From positions 1,116,001-1,180,000 of the forward strand of contig NZ_LT629732.1 of NCBI RefSeq assembly GCF_900104745.1: a stretch of DNA of 64,000 nucleotides, read 5' to 3'. Shown in pieces: positions 45,666 through 52,911 of the stretch (positions within the stretch are counted from its first letter, which is position 1; every line of letters begins with the position of its first letter). This DNA comes from Actinopolymorpha singaporensis (GTDB lineage Bacteria; Actinomycetota; Actinomycetes; Propionibacteriales; Actinopolymorphaceae). The notes beneath the pieces were generated by a model. It did not search any database and was not told the DNA's origin. It saw nothing but the letters and a program-made list of their open reading frames with translations. A program made the translations under genes and the position numbers.

Positions 45666-46802
45666 GTGGTCCTGCGCGTACGAACTCTCACCCCTGCCGA
45701 GCATCTGGCCTTCCTGGAGTCCCGGGAGTCGGCCAGCTTCCTCCAGACCCCTGCCTGGGGCGAGGTGAAGCGCGAGTGGCGAGCGGAGTCGGTCGGCTGG
45801 GTGGACGCCGGCGACGAGGGTGAGAAGGTCATCGGCGCGGGCCTGGTCCTCTACCGCCGGCTGCCCCGGATGCGCCGGTCGCTCGCCTACCTCCCCGAGG
45901 GCCCGGTGATCGACTGGACCGACGGCGACCTGAGCCGGTGGCTGACGCCGCTCATCGAGCACGTGGGTGCGCAGGGCGCCTTCGGGATCCGGATGGGCCC
46001 GCCGGTGATCACCCGCCGCTGGTCCGCCGCCACCGTCAAGGCCGCGTTGGCGGAGGAGGGCTCGGCGCCACGCACCCTCGGTGAGGTGACCCCCGACCAC
46101 AGCGACCACACGGCGCTCGCCGTGGCCGACCAGCTGCGGTCCCTGGGCTGGCGCCCCCCGGCCGAGAACGCCTCCGGCTTCGCAGCCGGGCAGCCGCGTT
46201 ACGTCTTCCAGCTGCCGCTGGAGGACCGCGACGAGAAGGCCGTCCTGGCCGGGATGAACCAACTGTGGCGGCGCAACATCAAGAAGGCCACCAAGGCCGG
46301 CGTCGAGGTCAGCCGAGGCACGGCCGACGACCTGCCCGCCTTCCACCAGTTGTACGTCGAGACCGCCCGGCGCGACCACTTCACCCCGCGCCCGCTTGCG
46401 TACTTCGTGACGATGTTCCGCGCCCTCAACGCAGAGAACCCCGAGCGCGCCAAGCTCTACCTCGCCCACCACGAGGGCGAGCTGGCCGCGGCCACCATCG
46501 GCGTCCAGGTGGGCACCCACGCGTGGTACTCCTACGGCGCGTCGTCCACGGCCAAGCGCGACGTCCGACCGTCCAACGCGCTGCAGTGGGAGATGATCCG
46601 GGACGCCCTGTCCTCGGGCGCGCGGGTGTACGACCTGCGCGGCATCACCGACACGATGGACGAGTCCGACTCCCACTTCGGGCTGCTGCAGTTCAAGCTC
46701 GGCACCGGCGGGGAGGCCGCGGAGTACCTCGGCGAGTGGGACCTGCCGATCTCCCGGTTGCTGTACTCCGCCTTCGACCTCTACATGCGCCGACGGGGGT
46801 AG
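45666..46802 (+). CDS. femX: FemX-like peptidoglycan bridge aminoacyltransferase
   Basis: Fem-family aminoacyl-tRNA:lipid II transferase of 378 residues that adds the first amino acid of the peptidoglycan cross-bridge on the cytoplasmic side of the membrane. Two GNAT-like halves are visible, with FLQTPAWGEVKREWRAESVG at the start, WRRNIKKATKAGVEVSRGTA in the middle and YDLRGITDTMDESDSHFGLL near the end. The Alr-like gene follows after 7 bp and is probably co-transcribed. A femX gene at this place near rpsF is also known in Streptomyces, where it charges glycine. The amino acid used here is inferred only. Confidence 0.92.
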   Translation: MVLRVRTLTPAEHLAFLESRESASFLQTPAWGEVKREWRAESVGWVDAGDEGEKVIGAGLVLYRRLPRMRRSLAYLPEGPVIDWTDGDLSRWLTPLIEHVGAQGAFGIRMGPPVITRRWSAATVKAALAEEGSAPRTLGEVTPDHSDHTALAVADQLRSLGWRPPAENASGFAAGQPRYVFQLPLEDRDEKAVLAGMNQLWRRNIKKATKAGVEVSRGTADDLPAFHQLYVETARRDHFTPRPLAYFVTMFRALNAENPERAKLYLAHHEGELAAATIGVQVGTHAWYSYGASSTAKRDVRPSNALQWEMIRDALSSGARVYDLRGITDTMDESDSHFGLLQFKLGTGGEAAEYLGEWDLPISRLLYSAFDLYMRRRG

Positions 46803-46809
46803 CCCGCAG

Positions 46810-47844
46810 ATGTCGCTGACGCTGCACGTCGACTCGGCCCGCTGGCGGGGCCACCTGGACTCCGTCGCCGCGGCGTACCCACGGCTGGTCCCGGTGGTCA
46901 AGGGCACCGGCTACGGCTTCGGGCACGCGCTGCTGGCCGCCGAGGCGAGCCGGATGGGCGTGGAGACTCTGGCCGTCGGGACGTACGAGGAACTGGCAGC
47001 GGTCCGCGACGAGTTCGCCGGTGACCTGCTGGTCCTGACCCCGATCCGGCCCTTCGACGAGGTGCCGGACGACCCGCGGGTGGTCTCCACCGTGAGCCGG
47101 GTGGCCGACCTGCGCTCCCTGGCCGACGGTCCCGGACGCCCCCGCGTGGTCGTCGAGCTGTTCACCTCGATGCGCCGGCACGGTGTGCCCGTCGGCGAGC
47201 TCGCCGACGTTGTGAAGCTGCTGGAGGGTGTGCGCTGCGAGGGTTTCGCGCTGCACCTGCCGCTGCCGTCGGCCGGGCAGCACGGGCCGGAGGTCACCAC
47301 CTGGATCGAACGACTCGCCGACGCCGGGGTGGCGTACGACCGGCTGTTCGTCTCCCACGTGACGGCGGAGGAGCTCGGCACGCTCGCCGCCGCCCATCCC
47401 GGCCTGGAGATCCGGTCGCGGATCGGCACCCGGCTGTGGCTGGCCGACCGCGAGGCCTACGCCGCGCGGGCGCACGTGCTCGACGTGCACCCGGTGAGCA
47501 AGGGCGACCGGTTCGGCTACCGCGGGCGCCGGGTGCCCGGCGCCGGACATCTCGTCGTCGTCAGCGGGGGCACCGCCCACGGCATCGCGCTGGAGGCGCC
47601 GAGCCACGTCGCCGACCTGCGCACCAGAGCCCGGGTGCTGGCCGCCAGCGGGCTGGAGGCGTCCGGCCGGGCGTTGTCGCCGTACACCGTGGCCGGGAAG
47701 CGGCGGTGGTTCGCCGAGCCGCCGCACATGCAGGTGAGCGTGCTCTTCCTGCCGGAGTCGGTCGGCCCGCCCGAGGTGGGTGCCGAGCTTGCGGTCAACG
47801 TCGGCATGGCGATCACGAAGTTCGACCGCGTCGTTCTCGACTGA
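46810..47844 (+). CDS. Alanine racemase-like PLP protein
   Basis: PLP-dependent protein of 344 residues related to Alr. The PLP lysine is Lys31 in LVPVVKGTGYGFGHALLAAE, which differs from the usual AVVKADAYGHG. VVVELFTSMRRHGVP and SRIGTRLWLADREAYAARAH are other family parts. The canonical C-terminal active-site wording of Alr is not present, although DRFGYRGRRVPGAGHLVVVS lies at that place. It is tightly linked to femX, so a role in wall-peptide amino acids is likely. It may not be the main alanine racemase. Confidence 0.82.
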   Translation: MSLTLHVDSARWRGHLDSVAAAYPRLVPVVKGTGYGFGHALLAAEASRMGVETLAVGTYEELAAVRDEFAGDLLVLTPIRPFDEVPDDPRVVSTVSRVADLRSLADGPGRPRVVVELFTSMRRHGVPVGELADVVKLLEGVRCEGFALHLPLPSAGQHGPEVTTWIERLADAGVAYDRLFVSHVTAEELGTLAAAHPGLEIRSRIGTRLWLADREAYAARAHVLDVHPVSKGDRFGYRGRRVPGAGHLVVVSGGTAHGIALEAPSHVADLRTRARVLAASGLEASGRALSPYTVAGKRRWFAEPPHMQVSVLFLPESVGPPEVGAELAVNVGMAITKFDRVVLD

Positions 47845-47871
47845 TCCTCGGCTTCGCTCCCGGCTGTCCGC

Positions 47872-47877
47872 TAGGCT
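47872..47877 (+). promoter_or_regulatory. -10 hexamer of the tyrS leader transcript
   Basis: TAGGCT, then exactly 7 nt, then the GTG of a short leader frame at 47885. Hexamer and spacing are the same as at the trp leader (8718). Confidence 0.5.
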
Positions 47878-47884
47878 TCCTCGC

Positions 47885-47917
47885 GTGATCGGGACCCAGC
47901 AGCGATATCGGCGCTGA
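47885..47917 (+). CDS. Possible leader peptide of tyrS with one Tyr codon
   Basis: A 10-codon frame VIGTQQRYRR ends at TGA 47915-47917, 67 bp before tyrS. It contains one Tyr codon, TAT (47906-47908), a rare codon in such GC-rich DNA. Its Gln-Gln-Arg codons, CAGCAGCG (47897-47904), can pair fully with CGCTGCTG (47957-47964) near the tyrS ribosome site. A ribosome waiting at TAT would disrupt this pairing. Control of tyrS by Tyr-tRNA supply is plausible, but no strong terminator was found, so this is tentative. Confidence 0.4.
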   Translation: MIGTQQRYRR

Positions 47918-47984
47918 CGCGCCGTCCCCGGGCCGCCCTCGTCAGGGTGCGCCCTCCGCTGCTGACCTCGAAGGATCCCGACCC

Positions 47985-49262
47985 GTGTCTGCCACCATGG
48001 GCGGCTCTGCCGCCGACCGCTCCGGCCTGCTCGCCGACCTCGCCCGCACCACCGACGAGGTGGTGAGCCGTCCCGAGCTCCAGGCCCTGCTCGACTCCGG
48101 CCGCCCGTTGCGGATCAAGTACGGCGTCGACTGCACCGCGCCGTTCCTCCATCTCGGCCACGCGGTCAACCTGTGGATGATGCGCCGCCTGCAGGACGCC
48201 GGCCACACGGTGGTCTTCCTGCTGGGTGACGTGACCACCCAGGTCGGCGACCCGACCGGCCGCACGGAGACCCGTCCGGTCCTGCCCTGCGCGGAGATCG
48301 AGGCGAACGCCGGGGCGTTCCTCGAGCAGGCCGGCATGGTGCTGCGTACCGAGCCGGAGGTGTTCGAGGTACGCCGCAACTCCGAGTGGTACGACACCCT
48401 CACCACGCGGGACTGGCTGACCCTGCTCTCCCACGTCACCCACGGCCAGCTGATGGCCCGGGACATGTTCCGCCGCCGGGTCGCCGAGGGCCGCGAGATC
48501 GCCATGCACGAGCTCGTCTACCCCGTCCTGCAGGGCTACGACTCGTGGGCAATGCGCTCCGACCTCACCATCGTGGGCAGTGACCAGCTCTTCAACGAGA
48601 TGCTCGGCCGGCACTACCAGCAGCGGCTCGGCGGCAAGCCGCAGGTGGTGATCACCACGAGGATCACGCCGGGGATCGACGGCCGGGCCAAACAGTCCAA
48701 GAGCCTCGGCAACTACGTCGCGCTGACAGACCCGCCGCGGGAGAAGTTCGGCAAGCTGATGAGCATCCCGGACGCGCTCGTCCCCAGCTACCTCGAGGTC
48801 TACACGACCGTGCCGATGGCCAGAGTGGATCAGGCGCGGCAGGCGGTGGAACGCGGTGGCCGGGAGGTCCGGGACGCCAAGCTCGGCCTCGCCGAGGCAG
48901 TCGTCGCGCGCTACCACGGAGCGGAGCGGGCGGCGGCCGAACGCGAGTGGTTCAGCTCGACGTTCTCCGCCCGGCACGAACCCACCGACGTACCGGTGCT
49001 GCCCGTCGCCCCCGGCCGTGCGGACGGTGCGGACAGTGCGGGCGGTGGCGGGCTCACCGTGTGGGACCTGGTCTGCCTCGCCCAGCCGGACCTGAGCCGC
49101 AGCGCCGCCCGGCGGCTGGTCGACCAGGGCGGCGTACGCCTGGACGAGCGCGTGCTGGCCGATGTGGACGAGGTGCTGCCGGCCGGCACCGGGGAGGGCG
49201 CGCTGCTCCGGATCGGCCGGCGGCGGTGGTTCCGGCTCACCTGGAACGCGGAGTCAGCCTGA
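47985..49262 (+). CDS. tyrS: Tyrosyl-tRNA synthetase
   Basis: Class I aminoacyl-tRNA synthetase of 425 residues that charges tRNA-Tyr. The HIGH motif reads HLGH in CTAPFLHLGHAVNLWMMR near residue 54. The KMSKS motif is KQSKS in GRAKQSKSLGNYVALTDPP near 235. VGSDQLFNEMLGRHYQQRLG marks the tyrosine pocket side. The C-terminal S4 RNA-binding domain (LSRSAARRLVDQGGVRLDER) is complete. The GTG at 47985 has AAGGAT 8 nt upstream. It converges on the mannosyltransferase-like gene with a 9-bp overlap. Confidence 0.97.
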   Translation: MSATMGGSAADRSGLLADLARTTDEVVSRPELQALLDSGRPLRIKYGVDCTAPFLHLGHAVNLWMMRRLQDAGHTVVFLLGDVTTQVGDPTGRTETRPVLPCAEIEANAGAFLEQAGMVLRTEPEVFEVRRNSEWYDTLTTRDWLTLLSHVTHGQLMARDMFRRRVAEGREIAMHELVYPVLQGYDSWAMRSDLTIVGSDQLFNEMLGRHYQQRLGGKPQVVITTRITPGIDGRAKQSKSLGNYVALTDPPREKFGKLMSIPDALVPSYLEVYTTVPMARVDQARQAVERGGREVRDAKLGLAEAVVARYHGAERAAAEREWFSSTFSARHEPTDVPVLPVAPGRADGADSAGGGGLTVWDLVCLAQPDLSRSAARRLVDQGGVRLDERVLADVDEVLPAGTGEGALLRIGRRRWFRLTWNAESA

Positions 49263-51332
49263 CCAGCGGCCGGTGAGGTAGGCGGCCGCCCAGATCCCGA
49301 ACAACGGCACAGCGAGGATGGCGTACGCCCGCCACACCCACGGCCGCCGGACCGCCAGCGCACCCAGGCCGATCCACAGCGGGAACCACAGCAGCGTGGA
49401 GCGGGGAACGGAGAAGAACCAGTACGACGTCGCGAACGCCGCCACCTGCACGCCCACCCAGGTGGCCTCGCCCCACCGGCGCAGCGTCAGCAGGACGACC
49501 GTGACGACCAGGCCGAGCAGCATGGCCACGAGCTCGGCCCGGAACATCCACTCGAAGTTGGCCCGCAGCGCGTCGCTCACGTCACCGAACGCGGTGTGCC
49601 CGATCGCGGCGTTCCACGTGTTGAAGTACGCGTCCCACGGCGGGGTGAACCCGCGGTACCACCCCTGCGACTGGGCGTGGTACCACCGCAGCCAGTCGCC
49701 GGTGTTCGCCTGGAGGAAGGCCATGTAGCCGAGCACCGGTACCGCCGGCAGCGCCAGCCACAGCCCGGAAAGCCACTGCTTCCGGCGCCCGGAGGTGAGG
49801 AACTCCACCGCCAGCGCGACGACCAGGAAGATGCCCGACACCCGGACCGAGCACGCGCCCGCGGCGAGCACGCCGGCGAGCCACCAGGTGCCCCGGCGGG
49901 CGGACAGCCAGGCGGGGATCGCCAGGGCGAGGAACAACGCCTCGGTGTACGGCGCCGCGAGGAAGATCGCGGGCGGGGCCAGCATCCACATCGCCGCGGC
50001 GTACCGTCCCGCACCCGGTCCCCACTCGCGGTCGGCGAGCCGGGCCAGCGCGACCGCGGCGACACCTCCGGCGACGAACGACACCACCACGCCACCCACC
50101 ACGGTGGGAATCCCGACCAGGGCGCCGAGCCGCAACACCATCGGGAAGCCGGGGAAGAACGCCTCGATCGGCGTGCTCCAGCCCGGTGCGAAGTAGCCGA
50201 ACGTCGCGATCCGGTCGAAGTGCCAGAAGTCCCACTGCTTCCAGGAGTCCCAGAAGCCGGGAATCTTCCCGGTGCCGTGGAACAGCCATGGTCCGGTCAT
50301 CGCGACCAGCAGGATGCCGACGCGGGTCAGCGCCCACCAGGCCAGCACCCGCAGGTCACCGGGTGCCGGCCGAAGGCGTTCGGGCAACCACCCGAGCCAG
50401 GAGGAACCCCGCGGCTCACGCGCGGGCGAGGTGGCGCGGGGTTCGGGCTGCGTGCCCGACGCCGCCCCGGCGGATTCGGCCTGGCCGGCCCGGCCGGCCT
50501 GGCCGGACCTCGCGGTGGGCTCGGCCGGACCGGAGCGACCGGCCGCCGGCTCGTTCGCCGGCTCCGACCCGCCCTGCCGGCTCGCCTGGCTCGCCTCGTC
50601 CCGCCGGCCCTGCTGGACGGGCCGGTGCGCCTCGCGGTCGGCCGGGGCGGACGTCGGCGCCGGGGTGCCACCCATCGGCGTCAGCGGTGGGGACGGCTCG
50701 CCGTACGCAACGCTTCCCGGGCCGTCCAGTTCGTCCGTCCACCAGGGTCGCGGCCGGTGGCCGCGGCCCTGCCCATCCTCGCCGACGCTGTCGCCCGAAC
50801 GGTTGTCCCGGCCGCTGCCACCGGCCGCCCGGTCGTCGGGTCCGGCGTCGAGCGCCCACTCCGGAGTACTGCGTTCCGGCATGGTCCAGTCCGGTGAGTC
50901 CCAGTCCGGCGTGTCCCACGGCGGCGCACCGCCGGCATTGCCCGAACCGCCTGAAACGCCGGCACCTCCGCTGCGCCAGAGGTCCCCTTCGGCTTCGGGC
51001 GGGACGTTCTCCCGACGGCGGCGGCCGGGCGCCGGCGCACCTGGCTGGGGCGTCCGGGCGCCCGCCGGCTCGCCAGGACGCGGTGGCGCCAACGCCTCCT
51101 GCCAGTCCGGGCCGCCCTCGGCGCGCCGCCTGGCCGGCCGGCTCGGAAACCGGTCACCGGACCGGGACCGCTCGTCCCACCGATCGGGTCCAGCAGGGCC
51201 ACCGGAACCGCCGCGACCCGCGGCTCGGCCACCGCCAGGACCGCCGTCACGACGGCCACCCTCACCACGACGGCCGCTACCGCGGCCGGGTCCGTCCGGC
51301 GGGTCCTCGGTCCACCTGCGTCGGTTGCTCAC
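49254..51332 (-). CDS. PIG-V/GT76-like membrane mannosyltransferase with long disordered N-terminus
   Basis: Protein of 692 residues. The first about 310 residues are low complexity (Gly, Pro, Arg, Ser, Glu) without hydrophobic stretches, probably cytoplasmic and disordered. The last about 380 form a polytopic glycosyltransferase of the GT-C type: RVGILLVAMTGPWLFHGTGK, DSWKQWDFWHFDRIATFGYF with the Asp of the first loop, and WSTPIEAFFPGFPMVLRLGA. It would use polyprenyl-phosphate mannose outside the membrane. The GTG at 51332 overlaps the TGA of the GT87-like gene (GTGA), so they are coupled. Confidence 0.83.
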   Translation of the reverse strand: MSNRRRWTEDPPDGPGRGSGRRGEGGRRDGGPGGGRAAGRGGSGGPAGPDRWDERSRSGDRFPSRPARRRAEGGPDWQEALAPPRPGEPAGARTPQPGAPAPGRRRRENVPPEAEGDLWRSGGAGVSGGSGNAGGAPPWDTPDWDSPDWTMPERSTPEWALDAGPDDRAAGGSGRDNRSGDSVGEDGQGRGHRPRPWWTDELDGPGSVAYGEPSPPLTPMGGTPAPTSAPADREAHRPVQQGRRDEASQASRQGGSEPANEPAAGRSGPAEPTARSGQAGRAGQAESAGAASGTQPEPRATSPAREPRGSSWLGWLPERLRPAPGDLRVLAWWALTRVGILLVAMTGPWLFHGTGKIPGFWDSWKQWDFWHFDRIATFGYFAPGWSTPIEAFFPGFPMVLRLGALVGIPTVVGGVVVSFVAGGVAAVALARLADREWGPGAGRYAAAMWMLAPPAIFLAAPYTEALFLALAIPAWLSARRGTWWLAGVLAAGACSVRVSGIFLVVALAVEFLTSGRRKQWLSGLWLALPAVPVLGYMAFLQANTGDWLRWYHAQSQGWYRGFTPPWDAYFNTWNAAIGHTAFGDVSDALRANFEWMFRAELVAMLLGLVVTVVLLTLRRWGEATWVGVQVAAFATSYWFFSVPRSTLLWFPLWIGLGALAVRRPWVWRAYAILAVPLFGIWAAAYLTGRWSG

Positions 51333-52783
51333 CGTGCCACACCCTCCTCGTGCAGGGCCCGTTCGGTCGGCTCCGGCCTCCAGGAGCGTCCTCCCCGCCA
51401 CCAGTCCGCGTCGGCCGCCTCGTCGAAGGGCCCACCGGTCGGGTCGTCGACCAGGTCGCCGGCCCGCACGACGTCGGCGGACGGCCGCAGGATGTCGCGG
51501 ACCACCAGCACGCACAGGTAGCCGGTGGTCGCCACCCGGACCACGACGGCGAGCCAGTAGAGCCGTCCCGCGCCCCCGGCGGCCAGGCTGCCGGACAGGT
51601 GGAGCCAGATGGCCAGCCAGTAGAGGAGTTCGCCGACCTGCCAGATGGTCCAGTCCCGCCACCGCGGCCGGGCCAGAGCCACGAGAGGCAGCAGCCAGAG
51701 GACGTACTGCGGTGAGTAGACCTTGTTCACCAGCAGGAACGCCGCGACCGTCAGGAACGCGAGCTGCGCCAGCCGGGGTCGCCGGGGCGCGAACATTCCC
51801 AGCGCGGCGATCCCGGCGCAGGCCAGCCCGAACAGCCCGAGGGAGAGCGTGTTCACCGCCTTGACCGGGTGCCCGGCCAGCCCGAGGACGTACCAGATCG
51901 ACCCGAAGTCGCCCATCCGCGCGGTGTTGAACGACCAGAACACCGCCCAACTACTCTCCGCGAGCAGCATCACCGGCAGGTTCACGACCAGCCACGCGGC
52001 CAGCGCCGACAGCGCTGTCGTCGCCCACAACCGCATCCGGCCGGTGCGCAGGGCGAGCACCAGCAGCGGGCCCAGCAACAGCAGCGGGTAGAACTTCGCC
52101 GCCACGCCGAGGCCGATCAGGATGCCGGCGAGATACGGGCGTGACCGCGACCAGGCCAGCAGCGCACAGGTGGTGAGGGCGACCGCGGCGAGGTCCCAGT
52201 TGATGGTGCCGGCCAGCGCGAGCACCGGTGCGGCCGCGAAGAACAACACGTCGTACGGCCGGCGCAGGCACAGCCGGGCGAGCGCCCACACGGTCACCAG
52301 CGCACAGGCGAACAGGAACACGACGGTGAGATCGAAGTACAGCACGCTGTCGCGCATCGCGTCCCCGGACCCGAACGCCTGGGTCAGCCAGGCGGTCACC
52401 TGCATCACCACGCCGGTCAGGACGGGGTACTCCAGCGGCGGGTAGTTGCCGGTGTCTAGGTAGGCGAGGTTGCCCTGGGCGAAGCCGCGCTCGCGGTAGA
52501 GGTACGGCACGTCGGTGTAGCAGAGATGGCTGAAGGCGAAGCCGGACTCGCGCGGCCAGCCGACGCCGTGACACGGCACCTTCTGGAGTACGCCGAGAAC
52601 GAACATCCCCGTCGTCACCGCGAACGCCACCGCCAGCGGCGTCCACCGGGTGCCACCCAGGCGTGCGTGCAGACCGACCGGTCCGCCGAGCCAGGTCGTG
52701 GCCAGGCGGGCCAGGGGATCCTCCCGGGAGGGACTCCTGCTCACCTGCGCCTCCGTTGGGTCCGGCGTCACGTCGGAGCCCAT
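51329..52783 (-). CDS. GT87/DUF2029-like membrane glycosyltransferase
   Basis: Polytopic GT-C protein of 484 residues with about ten membrane helices. Typical parts are CYTDVPYLYRERGFAQGNLA, GNYPPLEYPVLTGVVM, WDLAAVALTTCALLAWSRSR, and LVNKVYSPQYVLWLLPLVAL, as in the actinobacterial DUF2029 family that includes arabinan/mannan polymerising enzymes. A DUF2029 gene next to the PBP gene is also found in Mycobacterium. It is transcribed with the PIG-V-like gene. The acceptor is probably a cell-envelope glycolipid or polysaccharide. Confidence 0.88.
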   Translation of the reverse strand: MGSDVTPDPTEAQVSRSPSREDPLARLATTWLGGPVGLHARLGGTRWTPLAVAFAVTTGMFVLGVLQKVPCHGVGWPRESGFAFSHLCYTDVPYLYRERGFAQGNLAYLDTGNYPPLEYPVLTGVVMQVTAWLTQAFGSGDAMRDSVLYFDLTVVFLFACALVTVWALARLCLRRPYDVLFFAAAPVLALAGTINWDLAAVALTTCALLAWSRSRPYLAGILIGLGVAAKFYPLLLLGPLLVLALRTGRMRLWATTALSALAAWLVVNLPVMLLAESSWAVFWSFNTARMGDFGSIWYVLGLAGHPVKAVNTLSLGLFGLACAGIAALGMFAPRRPRLAQLAFLTVAAFLLVNKVYSPQYVLWLLPLVALARPRWRDWTIWQVGELLYWLAIWLHLSGSLAAGGAGRLYWLAVVVRVATTGYLCVLVVRDILRPSADVVRAGDLVDDPTGGPFDEAADADWWRGGRSWRPEPTERALHEEGVAR

Positions 52784-52911
52784 CGTGCCCTATCGCGCTG
52801 ACCGGGTGGGCACCCTCCCGGCGGCGCGCCGAACGACCCACCCCGGGTCAACGGGTCCGAACGCCCCCTCGACTCCGGTCCGCGGGGGCCGCCTCCGGTC
52901 CGGGCCCAGGA

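Noticed and set aside
44469-46907. 812-codon minus-strand frame opposite nfo and femX
   Set aside because: Shadow of two conserved genes; no recognisable domain.
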